Shown here one piece after another: positions 1 through 7,689 of a stretch of 22,505 nucleotides of DNA. This DNA comes from Clostridiales bacterium (GTDB taxonomy: Bacteria; Bacillota; Clostridia; Lachnospirales; WRAX01): assembly GCA_031271375.1 (NCBI GenBank), contig JAISVU010000382.1, positions 1 through 22,505 on the forward strand, read 5' to 3'. Numbering within the stretch: position 1 is the first letter of the stretch; each line of letters begins with the position of its first letter. Under the pieces are notes generated by a model. That model searched no databases. It was not told the DNA's origin and saw only the letters and a list, made by a program, of their open reading frames with translations. The position numbers and the translations under genes are program-made.

Positions 1-248
1 AGGAAGTGGCCGTCATACTCGTAAACTACGCGGATTATAAAGGCTATGAAATACCCGTAAACCGCGATATGCCAAACTACACAGACAGGCAAAGGATAGA
101 TATGTGGGCGGATAGCGCAGCGAAGAAACTCTCCGAAGCAGGCGTTCTTTCCGGCTACAACAACAATTTTGAGCCTGACAGGGAATCTACACGCGCGGAA
201 GCGGCGCAGATGTTTAAGTGTTTCCTGCGGTTAATAGCGGGGAAGTAA
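1..248 (+). CDS. C-terminal end of an S-layer homology (SLH) domain surface protein (5' end outside window)
   Basis: The reading frame is open at the left edge (GAA at 3-5 precedes GTG at 6), so this is the 3' end of a longer gene and not an 80-residue protein. The residues match the end of one SLH repeat (EVAVILVNYADYKGY) and one full final repeat (ADSAAKKLSEAGVLSGY, then NNNFEPDRESTRAEAAQMF). SLH domains bind pyruvylated secondary cell-wall polymers and hold exported proteins on the surface of Gram-positive cells. The catalytic or structural part lies upstream and cannot be named. The next gene starts 30 bases downstream, so co-transcription with the kinase/regulator pair is possible. The SLH assignment is firm; the identity of the parent protein is unknown. 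Confidence 0.85.
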   Translation, partial: EVAVILVNYADYKGYEIPVNRDMPNYTDRQRIDMWADSAAKKLSEAGVLSGYNNNFEPDRESTRAEAAQMFKCFLRLIAGK

Positions 249-278
249 GAATACTCCAAGAAGGAGGCTGATAGCGCT

Positions 279-1580
279 TTGAAGATTATTCGCAGCTTGC
301 TAGGTGCTTTTCTGAATCCGAGGCTTGAATTCCGCGTCCGGCTGTTCAACGTGCTGGCGATGGGCGGAACTGTTATCAGCTTCCTAATGGTTATTTTGAG
401 CGCGGCCAACAATGCCGGAATTTTAAGTGTATGCGGGAACGCGCTTTCAACGGCGCTGTCCTTCGGCCTGCTGTATTATTCCTATCGAAGCGGCAGATAC
501 CAGCTCTGTTATATGATAACAATTATTGCCATCTTCATGGTTCTTTTCCCTTTATTGTTTTTCGGAGCGGGCGGTTATCACAGCGGAATGCCGTCTTTCT
601 TCGTTTTCGCCGTGTTGTTCACTATCTTTATGCTGGAGGGCGTAAAAGCGTTTGTGATGTCCGTTCTTGAACTATTGGAGTACATAACGCTTTGCCTGAT
701 TGCCTACCGTTACCCGCAGACTGTGAATTTCTATGCGGAAGAAGCGGAAATACTTGTAGACGTTATCGTCGCGTTTACCGCGGTGAGCATTACTTTGGGC
801 ATAACAATGTTTATCCATTTCAGAATGTATAACCAGCAGAAGCGAGAGCTTGAAACGGCTAACGAACAGTTACAGAATCTTAACCGTATCAAAACGGAGT
901 TCTTGCAAGACATCAAGCACGAAATTCGTACGCCGCTTACCGCCATCTCCCTCGGTGCCGATGTTATCCGCAATAACCATGACGAGCAGGGCGACAGGCA
1001 GGATGTCTGCAACGCGTTGAACACGGTTCAAAACGAGGCTATGCGGCTTGGGCGCATGATAAACGGCATGGTGGAACTTGCCACAATGAATGCGAATCCC
1101 AAAAACCGCGAAAGCGTGGATTTTGCCGCCATGCTGCGTAATTGCGCGGAAGCGTCGCGGTTTGAGCTTGAAGCTAAAGGAAACTCGCTGCGGTTGGCTA
1201 TTGCTCCCGAGCTGCCGAATGTGTTTGCCGAATCCGAGCAGTTGGCACGCGTCCCGGCGAACCTGTTATCTAACGCAATCAAGTGTACATCTGGGGGCGA
1301 GATCGTGATTGAAGCCGCAACCGAAGCAAACTACATCATGGTAAGTGTGATTGATTCCGGCGATGGCATTTCCTCGGAGCTTTTACCACGCGTATTCGAG
1401 CGCGGCGTTTCCGGCAAGGGCGGCAGAGGCTACGGGCTTTCCATCTGTAAAACTATTGTGGAAGCACACGGCGGCGCAATCGAAATCGAGAGCGACTTAG
1501 GTAAGGGTACAACAGCATCATTCAGTATACCGATATATGGCGGGCAGGACAAACGGGCGGAAAGGGGTAATGCCGGATGA
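279..1580 (+). CDS. Membrane sensor histidine kinase
   Basis: This 433-residue protein should sense a signal in or near the membrane and phosphorylate the regulator encoded next to it. Residues about 20-182 contain about six hydrophobic helices with little extracytoplasmic sequence, suggesting an intramembrane or membrane-state sensor. A coiled-coil linker (about 185-205) leads to the H-box DIKHEIRTPL, with His214 as phospho-acceptor. The ATPase domain has the N-box (NLLSNAIK, about 328-335), G1 (DSGDGIS, about 359-365) and G2 (GRGYGLSIC, about 382-390). The start is TTG, preceded by AAGGAGG around 260-266; the spacing is rather long. Its stop overlaps the regulator start by four bases (ATGA), indicating translational coupling. 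Kinase identity is clear; the signal is unknown. Confidence 0.95.
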   Translation: MKIIRSLLGAFLNPRLEFRVRLFNVLAMGGTVISFLMVILSAANNAGILSVCGNALSTALSFGLLYYSYRSGRYQLCYMITIIAIFMVLFPLLFFGAGGYHSGMPSFFVFAVLFTIFMLEGVKAFVMSVLELLEYITLCLIAYRYPQTVNFYAEEAEILVDVIVAFTAVSITLGITMFIHFRMYNQQKRELETANEQLQNLNRIKTEFLQDIKHEIRTPLTAISLGADVIRNNHDEQGDRQDVCNALNTVQNEAMRLGRMINGMVELATMNANPKNRESVDFAAMLRNCAEASRFELEAKGNSLRLAIAPELPNVFAESEQLARVPANLLSNAIKCTSGGEIVIEAATEANYIMVSVIDSGDGISSELLPRVFERGVSGKGGRGYGLSICKTIVEAHGGAIEIESDLGKGTTASFSIPIYGGQDKRAERGNAG

Positions 1581-2248
1581 AAAAAACTATATTATGCGTG
1601 GAAGATAATCTACGGGTGCAGGAGTATAACAAGAAACTCTTAGAAGCCAAGGGTTTTGACGTTAAATCAGCAATGAATCTTTCCTCGGCGCGGGCGGAGC
1701 TGGCGTTGACAATGCCGGATTTAATCATTCTCGACATTCATCTGCCGGACGGTAACGGGTTGAATTTTTTGCGCGTACTACGTAAGGCTTCAAACATCCC
1801 TGTTATTGCCCTTACAAACGATAAGGAAGAAAGCGATATTGTAACCGGGTTCGCAAACGGCTGTGATGATTATCTGCCAAAGCCCTATACCTTTCCCGTA
1901 TTATATGCCCATGTTGTCGCGCTTTTGCGCAGGGCGGCAAACGTGCCGGACATAGTAGCCAAAGGCTCTCTCTCTTTGGACGTGATGGCGGGGCGGGCGG
2001 TTCTCTGCGGGGAGGATTTGCTGCTGACTCAGAAAGAGTTTGCCGTGCTTCTGCTGCTTACGCAAAACGAAGGCAAAACGCTTACGGCGGAGTATATATA
2101 CGAAAAAATATGGAAACAGCCTTCCCTAGCGGGTAGCACAGCACTGAAAAACGTCGTCTCACGGCTGCGTAAAAAACTTGGCGATTCCTATTCTATATCA
2201 AACGACCGCGTTGACGATGCTTATGTGTTGGAAAAGCTCATACGGTAA
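1577..2248 (+). CDS. OmpR/PhoB-family response regulator
   Basis: This 223-residue protein has an N-terminal receiver (about 1-120) and a C-terminal winged helix (about 125-223). The receiver has acidic residues E9/D10, phospho-acceptor Asp53 (LIILDIHLPDGNG), Thr80 and Lys102 (YLPKPY), so it looks competent. The DNA-binding domain shows LTQKEFAVLLLL and the recognition-helix region VVSRLRKKLG. The usual RGxGY wing motif near the end is replaced by NDRVDDAYVLE, which is atypical but not a break. It overlaps the kinase gene by four bases and is followed by a perfect inverted repeat, so the pair forms its own unit or the end of one. Its targets are unproven; the repeated 28-bp promoter element at 2333 and 8270 is a candidate binding site (inference). 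Confidence 0.95.
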   Translation: MKKTILCVEDNLRVQEYNKKLLEAKGFDVKSAMNLSSARAELALTMPDLIILDIHLPDGNGLNFLRVLRKASNIPVIALTNDKEESDIVTGFANGCDDYLPKPYTFPVLYAHVVALLRRAANVPDIVAKGSLSLDVMAGRAVLCGEDLLLTQKEFAVLLLLTQNEGKTLTAEYIYEKIWKQPSLAGSTALKNVVSRLRKKLGDSYSISNDRVDDAYVLEKLIR

Positions 2249-2273
2249 TCTAGCCCGCCTGCATCAAAGTCCA

Positions 2274-2323
2274 TAAGAGATAATAAACCCGCGTTAAAAC
2301 AGACGCGGGTTTATTATCTCTTA
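2274..2323 (+). terminator. Perfect 20-bp inverted repeat, probable bidirectional terminator after the two-component genes
   Basis: Arms 2274-2293 and 2304-2323 are exact reverse complements with a 10-base loop. The GC-rich core is ACCCGCG/CGCGGGT and the outer stem is A/T-rich, so U-rich sequence follows the core in either direction. There is no separate T-run after the whole repeat. It lies 25 bases after the regulator stop codon. Confidence 0.75.
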
Positions 2324-2332
2324 GAAAAGCTG

Positions 2333-2385
2333 TCGGTTAAAATTTTGCGACTTTCGCCCGGCCAATAAATCACTTCCGTTACAAT
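2333..2385 (+). promoter_or_regulatory. Promoter with 28-bp repeated element (copy 1) upstream of the lipoprotein gene
   Basis: Bases 2333-2360 match 8270-8297 at 25 of 28 positions. The shared core is TCGGTTAAAAT, two variable bases, then TGCGACTTTCGC, which includes the small palindrome GCGA-CTT-TCGC. A -10-like TACAAT sits at 2380-2385. The distance from the GCGA start (2347) to the -10 is 33 bases, the same as in copy 2. No good -35 hexamer is present, which is consistent with an activator-dependent promoter. That role is inference. Confidence 0.55.
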
Positions 2386-2415
2386 TATGTTAAAACTATC
2401 GTGTGGAGGTTGAGC

Positions 2416-2949
2416 ATGAGTATAAGAATGAAGCTTTATAAAATAAAAAAAATGATGTGCGGCGCGGTACTTGCGTTCCTTCTTACAATAAGCCTTGCAG
2501 CCTGTGTCTCTGACGACGCTAAATACCTGCCAGATGTGGATAATCCCTCAGATGGCGGCAGTAAAGCGTCGGCTTCAAACAATGAGGCGGATATAGCCGG
2601 CCTTGTATCGGAAGAAACCGGAAGCATGGATGATTATATGGGATGGTGGCGGTTGGCGGAAGCCAATTCCGCTATTCCGATTACCTATATAGAAATCCTG
2701 CGGGATAATACTGATGAAGCGCGCTGCTACGACAAGAATGGAGGTATTGTTGATATTGGCTATACCGATTACAGCGAACAGCGAGCGTTAAACGGTAGTT
2801 TGCTGATTGTTTTTACGTTTGACATGATCGGGGAAGTTGGTGCTGATGCAGCGGTTTCCGCGGATGGCGGGCGGTGGCTGGATGTCAATTATAACGGCAA
2901 ATGGTACTCGTTTGATTATCAAGAGACTCCGGCTTTTGACACTCCGTAA
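2416..2949 (+). CDS. Small lipoprotein of unknown function
   Basis: This 177-residue protein has a lipoprotein signal: a basic N-terminus, hydrophobic stretch AVLAFLLTISLAAC and lipidation Cys30 in the lipobox LAAC. After cleavage it has a flexible Ser/Asp/Asn linker to about residue 70. A compact globular part of about 100 residues follows, starting MGWWRLAE and rich in predicted beta strands and acidic residues. ATG 2416 is preferred because TGGAGGT lies at 2404-2410; an in-frame GTG at 2401 overlaps that ribosome site. The WWRLAE...IEILRDN pattern loosely recalls the small beta-barrel-like units in the exported proteins further downstream, but similarity is weak. The gene stands alone between a terminator and the SPFH gene. 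Function is unknown. Confidence 0.8.
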   Translation: MSIRMKLYKIKKMMCGAVLAFLLTISLAACVSDDAKYLPDVDNPSDGGSKASASNNEADIAGLVSEETGSMDDYMGWWRLAEANSAIPITYIEILRDNTDEARCYDKNGGIVDIGYTDYSEQRALNGSLLIVFTFDMIGEVGADAAVSADGGRWLDVNYNGKWYSFDYQETPAFDTP

Positions 2950-2969
2950 GGAGTGGACTGGGTTATAAT
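2936..2969 (+). promoter_or_regulatory. Candidate promoter with palindromic long spacer before the SPFH gene
   Basis: TTGACA (2936-2941) and TATAAT (2964-2969) are separated by 22 bases, too many for ordinary sigma-70 contact. The spacer overlaps the hairpin CACTCC-GTAA-GGAGTG (2940-2955). A long spacer with central dyad recalls promoters that need DNA distortion (MerR type), but 22 exceeds their usual 19-20. The palindrome may also act as a short terminator after the lipoprotein gene. Confidence 0.3.
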
Positions 2970-3005
2970 ATTGGATCATAAATCATGACAGGAGGAAAAT
3001 TAAGT

Positions 3006-4304
3006 ATGGGGCTTATAAAAGCGGCGCTGGGAGCGGTCGGCGGGGTGCTGGCTGACCAATGGAAAGAGTTTTTCTACTGCGAATCAATGCCGGAGAATGT
3101 GATAGCGGTCAAAGGGTAGAAGCGAGCCGGCAAGCGTTCTTCCAATAAAAAGGGCGGCGATAATATTATCTCCAGCGGCTCGGTAATCGCGGTGGCGGAC
3201 GGCCAGTGCGTCATGATTGTAGAACAGGGCAAGGTTGTGGAAATCTGCGCCGAGCCGGGTGAGTTTGTTTTCGACGCATCCACCGAGCCTTCCATTTTTT
3301 CAGGCGATCTCGACACAAGTATTACGGAGACGTTCCTGAATATAGGTAAGCGCTTTACCTTTGGCGGCGAAGCGCCCAAAGAGCAGCGCGTTTACTATTT
3401 CAACACAAAAGAGCTGCCCGGCAACAAATACGGTACGCCCAGCCCAGTACCGTTCCGCGTGGTAGATTCAAATGTCGGTTTGGATATTGATATTTCCATC
3501 CGCTGTTTCGGAGAATACAGCTACCGCGTCTGCGACCCGATGCTGTTATATACCAACATATGCGGCAATTTGGAAGAGGCGTATTTGCGCGAAACCATTG
3601 ACGGTCAGCTTAAAAGCGAACTTATGACCGCTTTGCAGCCCGCTTTCGCAAAAATCTCCGCGATGGGCATCCGCTATTCCGCGCTGCCTGGTCATACAAT
3701 GGAGCTTGCCGGCGCGCTCAATGATGTGCTGTCGGAGAAATGGCGCAAACTGCGCGGTATCGAAGTCGTCAGCTTTGGCGTTACAAGCGTCAAGGCAAGC
3801 GACGAAGACGAGCGAATGATAAAGGAATTGCAACGCAACGCCGCCTTCCGAAACCCGACAATGGCGGCGGCGCATTTGGTAGGTGCGCAGGCTGAGGCGA
3901 TGCAGAACGCGGCGGCAAACGAAAGCGCGGGCGGCGCTGTTATGGGTTTTATGGGTATGAACATGGCCGGACAAGCGGGCAGAATGAATACTGCTAACCT
4001 GTTCGCTATGGGGCAGCGGCAAGCCCCGCAAGCTCCCGCAGCCGCCGCAACAGGATGGACTTGTTCCTGCGGCGCGGTCAACAAAGGAATATTCTGCTCT
4101 GAGTGCGGCAAGCCCAAGCCCGCCGGTGTACCGCAGTATAAATGCGACAAGTGCGGCTGGGAGCCGGAGAAATCCGCGAAGTCGCCGAAATTCTGCCCCG
4201 AATGCGGAGATGTGTTTGACGGCGGCGATATTATTGGAAATACGGGGCTGGTCGCGCGGGAAGATTACCCGCGCTGCTCGCCCATGCAACCAGGGGTGAT
4301 GTAA
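3006..4304 (+). CDS. SPFH-domain / YdjI-like protein with C-terminal zinc ribbons, interrupted by an in-frame TAG
   Basis: Translation should begin at ATG 3006 (MGLIKAALGAVGGVLADQWKE) behind AGGAGG, but codon 38 is TAG (3117-3119). The same frame then continues for 395 codons as a clear SPFH protein (GSVIAVADGQCVMIVEQGKV and onward). The C-terminus has two zinc ribbons (WTCSCGAVNKGIFCSECG; YKCDKCGW...FCPECGD). SPFH proteins form membrane-associated scaffolds; in B. subtilis, YdjI joins the membrane through YdjG/YdjH and helps anchor PspA. Downstream GTG 3192 could start a shortened protein, but it has no ribosome site and would lose the conserved N-terminus. The last about 25 residues after FCPECGDVFDGGD, containing a 7-bp inverted repeat (4254-4260/4268-4274), look like an extension. 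The alternatives are pseudogene, amber readthrough or sequencing error. Stop TAA is followed directly by the next ATG. Confidence 0.85.
3117..3119 (+). other. In-frame amber codon inside the SPFH gene
   Basis: TAG falls in KG-stop-KRAGKRSS. Frame and homology are intact on both sides, so it is a single substitution and not an indel. CAG to TAG is the simplest origin, based on my recollection of a Gln in related proteins. TAG serves as the normal stop for the LemA gene (8233-8235) and the SLOG gene (18322-18324), which argues against genome-wide reassignment. Confidence 0.85.
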
Positions 4305-5420
4305 ATGGCTGCTTCCGTATATTCCTGTATAAATTGCGGAGCCGGTGTGCGCTTTGATATAGCCGCCAAATCTTTCATATGCGAACATTGCAACTCGCGT
4401 TATTCGTTGGAGGAGATGAACAAAGCCTTCCCGGACGATGAGGATGGCAGTCTGTGGAAGTCCGTCGTCGAAAACGCGGCGCAAACCGGCAGCGTTGAGC
4501 AGCGGTGGGTTTCGCAGTCTGAGACGAAAGAGGCGCAGGTGAAAATCCATATATGCCCCGCCTGCGCAGCGGAGCTGCTGACTGACAGTGAAACACAGGC
4601 GTCGGGTACTTGCGCGTATTGCGGGAATCCCGTCACCATCTCCGACAGGCTTTTGTCCGCCGACAACCTGCCGAGCCGCCTGATTCCTTTTAAGATTACG
4701 CGTGAGCAGGCATTTGGGATTTTTCACGAAAAAACCAAGCGCAAGCCTTTAATGCCGAGCGAATTTAAGGCTAAATGCAAGCCCGGTCTTTTTAACAGCG
4801 TATATGTCCCGTTTATGCTGTACGACGCGGGCTGTTCTGCGAATATTACGGCGCGATGTGAAAATATAACGACATGGAGCGACAGCGACTACGATTATAC
4901 CAAAACGGACACTTATGAAGCCCGCCGTTCGGGGTCTATGGATTTTTCGGGCGTGCCGGTAGATGCCTCGGACAAGATAGACGACGAGGGGATGCAGGCC
5001 GTCGAACCCTTTGATTTAAACGAAATTACTCCCTTTTCTCTTAAATATTTGTCCGGGCATATGGCCGAAGCCCCTACAACAAAAGATGAAGCATTAACGG
5101 ACACGCTGAACGGAAGGCTGAAATCCGCCTCTGAGCGGTCACTGCTGGATACTGTTTGGGGGTATGACCGGGTATCGCTTTCGGACAGCTCTGTCGCGGT
5201 AAATAGCGTGACGTCGGAGTACGTTATGTTCCCCGTGTGGACGTTAAGCGCAAAATACAAGCAGCGAGATTATATATATTCCGTCAACGGGCAAACGGGA
5301 AAGTTCGAGGGAAAGTTCCCGGTGGACTTAAAAAGCGCCGGTCTGCTGTTCCTGAAAATAGCGTTGGCGGTTTTCGGCGCTGTTTTCATTGGCTTGGAGG
5401 TGTTTCTATGGCTGTCATAA
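4305..5420 (+). CDS. Zinc-ribbon membrane protein (YdjG-like, TFIIB-type zinc ribbon)
   Basis: This 371-residue protein begins with a zinc ribbon (C8-x2-C11 and C26-x2-C29) and has a second one at C84-x2-C87 and C103-x2-C106. A conserved middle follows (LPSRLIPFKITREQAF, then GLFNSVYVPFMLYD). It ends with a dibasic-poor beta region (YIYSVNGQTGKFEGKFPVD) and one hydrophobic helix (about 347-369). Such proteins are often mislabelled as PriA or phage replisome organiser because of the zinc ribbons; nothing here indicates a helicase. By analogy with B. subtilis YdjG it should be a membrane partner of the SPFH protein. The ATG abuts the upstream TAA, with AGGGGTG inside the end of the previous gene, so the two are co-translated. 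The stop lies inside the next gene. Confidence 0.88.
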   Translation: MAASVYSCINCGAGVRFDIAAKSFICEHCNSRYSLEEMNKAFPDDEDGSLWKSVVENAAQTGSVEQRWVSQSETKEAQVKIHICPACAAELLTDSETQASGTCAYCGNPVTISDRLLSADNLPSRLIPFKITREQAFGIFHEKTKRKPLMPSEFKAKCKPGLFNSVYVPFMLYDAGCSANITARCENITTWSDSDYDYTKTDTYEARRSGSMDFSGVPVDASDKIDDEGMQAVEPFDLNEITPFSLKYLSGHMAEAPTTKDEALTDTLNGRLKSASERSLLDTVWGYDRVSLSDSSVAVNSVTSEYVMFPVWTLSAKYKQRDYIYSVNGQTGKFEGKFPVDLKSAGLLFLKIALAVFGAVFIGLEVFLWLS

Positions 5421-7567
5421 AACGCATGGCAGCAGCCATCGCTCTTTGTCTGGCTGCCGTAGTTCTGCTCCTCCCCTTTTGCGCGTTTGCGGCTGAGGAT
5501 GAGCCGATTGAATACCTGTTATTGGCCGAGGATGCCGATTTGTGGCAAGCCCCGGATGTGATTCTGGAACCAGACGAATCACCGTATAACCTGGGCGGTT
5601 GGTTGAACGGCAATATAGTGGATTTTCCGCTAGACGTCTATGAGGACGGATATTACACGGTGGAACTTGAATATTCCAAAGATGAGGCGGACGGTCCCGT
5701 CAGCATTATCATTTCCACCGATACCGGTTCGGAGCTGGAAGCGATGCTGAACCCTACCGCAAGCGGCTGGTCGGAATATGTTACATGGTCTGCCGGTGAA
5801 TTATGTATTTCACAGGACGACACTACACTGTCTATCGAGGCTGAGGACGGGGACGCCGACGGTTATGTGATGAACCTGCGCTCCGTCAAACTTATAGAAG
5901 CCTCAGATGGGGCTTTGAACGGCAGCGATACCGGCTCGTCCACCATAAACGGTTCCGATTTAGGGTTGGAGCGGCGTATATACGACGGCGCGAATATACT
6001 CTCCGACCGGGAAGAAGAGTATCTGAACCAACTCGCGGTGGAAGCCTCCAATACGCATGAGGTTCATTTCGCGGTGCTTACTCTGGACGACGAAAACGTA
6101 ATCGATTTAGAGGGGTATTCGTGGGATTTTTACCAAAAAACCGTGAGCGGGGTTGGCGGGGCCTATGACTGCGCTCTGATGACCATCAACATGGGTACAC
6201 GGCGGGTTGCGGTAGATTTTTACGGGGAACTCAGGACTATGCTATCCGAGCATGAGGCGTCTTATTTACGGGAAGGCTTTACGGAGCAAATGACAGACGG
6301 GCGCTATTATGACGCGGCGGAGTATTTTATCAACCGCAGCTCGGAGCTTGTCGGGCATACAATAGCATCGTTCAGAATTGACGTGCCGGAAGCGGACGCC
6401 GCCGATTTGGTATACGACTTCGCGGGCGCTTTGAGCGAAGATGAACTTGAGACGCTGAAGCGAAACGCGGCGGATATATCCGCAAAAACCGGAACAGCCC
6501 ACATTGTATTAGTTTTGAACGACAGCTTTGCGGGAGAGTATGTACACGAGGATTATCTCAAGCGGTTCTCAAGCTCTTTCTACAATCAGAACATTAAAAG
6601 TAAATCCCTATATACCGGCGCGTTTATCGCGGCTGTTTCCTGTGACAGCGCGAAAGCCTCCGCTTCTAATTTCGGAAGCTATGACCCGGAAAACACTGTA
6701 TTGTGGGATATAACCAACGAGATGAGCGCCAATCTCAGCTTCTATTCTGTGTTTACAGCTTGCCGCGTTTTTCTCGCGGACTGCGAGGATTTATGGCAGG
6801 CTGAAAATTTAGAGCTTTCGGTCATTGATCCGTCACGGAAAATCTTTGATGAGACAAACATGCTGTCAGAAGAACAGGAAGACAGCCTGCGGGTTCTAAT
6901 CGATGAAGCGCGCGAAAAGACGGGCACGGATTTCTTTATCACTTTTTCCGGCTATTCCACGGAAAAAACGCTGATAAACTACAACATCGAGTGGCGGCAG
7001 GCTCTTGCGGAGTATATGGATGCCCATAGCGGGGGTAAGGCAGTGACGCTGCTAATTGGCAGGCCGCCTGTGGCGGAGGGCGACTGGTTGTATGTTTTTG
7101 TTGATCCAAGCGGGACATCCGTTTACCGGAAAATGGGAGCTAATCAGACCGAAGAACTGCGCGGCGAGGTACACTGGCAAATTGACGTAGGCAAAGACCC
7201 GTATGCGGCTGCGGTTGATTTCGTAAACGGCTCCGTGCGCTATCTGAGTTCCCCAATCCCGAACGTAAAAATGATTGACGACATTGGATGGGCAATCAAG
7301 TGGAGCTTCCTGATTGCGGTCGCGCTGGCGGCGCTTTCTTTGATGGTATTGCGTATTATGCACGGCTTTGGCCTAAAGCGTAGGTTTTCAGCCGTCAATT
7401 ATCTGAACGAAGCCACTTTTAAGCTGCACTACAGCAACGACATATTCCTCCACTCCCATACGTCAAGCTCCAGAAGATCAAAATCATCCGATTCCGGCTC
7501 CGGCAGCAGCGGCAGCAGCGGTTCCAGCGACAGCGGCCACAGCAGCCGCTCCGAGGGCAGCTTCTGA
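5408..7567 (+). CDS. TPM-domain (YdjH/YgcG-like) exported membrane protein with three TPM-like units
   Basis: ATG 5408 is chosen because TTGGAGGT precedes it by a few bases and it opens a clean signal peptide ending CAFA (cut near residue 28); the frame is open further upstream but without signals. The 719-residue product has a beta-rich, possibly carbohydrate-binding-like domain (about 30-165). Three successive TPM-type units begin near 187 (RRIYDGANILSDREEEYLNQL), 335 (VYDFAGALSEDELETL) and 478 (KIFDETNMLSEEQEDSL). A transmembrane helix lies at about 627-650, and a cytoplasmic tail ends in a Ser/Gly-rich segment (about 682-719). TPM proteins act in envelope stress and membrane protein maintenance; YgcG-type members often accompany LemA, as here. 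One TPM unit is usual, so three is unusual. It overlaps the previous gene by 13 bases. Confidence 0.85.
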   Translation: MAVIKRMAAAIALCLAAVVLLLPFCAFAAEDEPIEYLLLAEDADLWQAPDVILEPDESPYNLGGWLNGNIVDFPLDVYEDGYYTVELEYSKDEADGPVSIIISTDTGSELEAMLNPTASGWSEYVTWSAGELCISQDDTTLSIEAEDGDADGYVMNLRSVKLIEASDGALNGSDTGSSTINGSDLGLERRIYDGANILSDREEEYLNQLAVEASNTHEVHFAVLTLDDENVIDLEGYSWDFYQKTVSGVGGAYDCALMTINMGTRRVAVDFYGELRTMLSEHEASYLREGFTEQMTDGRYYDAAEYFINRSSELVGHTIASFRIDVPEADAADLVYDFAGALSEDELETLKRNAADISAKTGTAHIVLVLNDSFAGEYVHEDYLKRFSSSFYNQNIKSKSLYTGAFIAAVSCDSAKASASNFGSYDPENTVLWDITNEMSANLSFYSVFTACRVFLADCEDLWQAENLELSVIDPSRKIFDETNMLSEEQEDSLRVLIDEAREKTGTDFFITFSGYSTEKTLINYNIEWRQALAEYMDAHSGGKAVTLLIGRPPVAEGDWLYVFVDPSGTSVYRKMGANQTEELRGEVHWQIDVGKDPYAAAVDFVNGSVRYLSSPIPNVKMIDDIGWAIKWSFLIAVALAALSLMVLRIMHGFGLKRRFSAVNYLNEATFKLHYSNDIFLHSHTSSSRRSKSSDSGSGSSGSSGSSDSGHSSRSEGSF

Positions 7568-7576
7568 ACAAGTATA

Positions 7577-7673
7577 GCAATTCCATGTTTGACTTGCGTT
7601 TTGCAAGCCGCAACATTCCCAACGCGGAAAGCTGTTGCGGCGAAGTCAAAACGCTTATGTCAAACGGAATTGC
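7577..7673 (+). promoter_or_regulatory. Long multi-segment RNA hairpin between the TPM and LemA genes
   Basis: Four exactly complementary segments nest in order: 7577-7584 with 7666-7673 (8 bp), 7587-7593 with 7659-7665 (7 bp), 7596-7603 with 7647-7654 (8 bp) and 7607-7615 with 7633-7641 (9 bp). They are separated by internal loops or bulges of at most five bases per side. An apical TTCC/GGAA pair (7616-7619/7626-7629) can extend it. It ends four bases before the LemA ribosome site AGGAGG (7677-7682). It may separate expression of the two genes by RNA processing, stabilise the 3' mRNA, or be a remnant of a small palindromic mobile sequence. Confidence 0.8.
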
Positions 7674-7689
7674 GCTAGGAGGTTTAGAT

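Noticed and set aside
3192..4304. Treating the SPFH gene as a normal gene starting at GTG 3192
   Set aside because: No ribosome site precedes it and the conserved N-terminus with strong AGGAGG lies upstream in the same frame at 3006, broken only by TAG.
3546..4727. 393-codon open frame on the minus strand
   Set aside because: It is antisense to two well-supported genes with zinc-ribbon and SPFH motifs, has no ribosome site, and its product shows low-complexity Arg/Leu/His composition typical of shadow frames in GC-rich DNA.
4305..5420. PriA helicase or phage replisome organiser
   Set aside because: Only the zinc ribbons resemble those; no Walker motifs or helicase motifs, and a C-terminal membrane helix plus SPFH/TPM neighbours fit a YdjG-like membrane protein.
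7495..7566. Ser/Gly-coding repeat as a separate tandem repeat or CRISPR-like array
   Set aside because: Units are short AGC/GGC/TCC codon repeats in frame in the TPM gene tail, without spacers; simple low-complexity coding sequence.
7585..7689. LemA start at ATG 7585
   Set aside because: That ATG lies inside the hairpin stem; AGGAGG at 7677 and the transmembrane helix right after ATG 7690 fix the later start.
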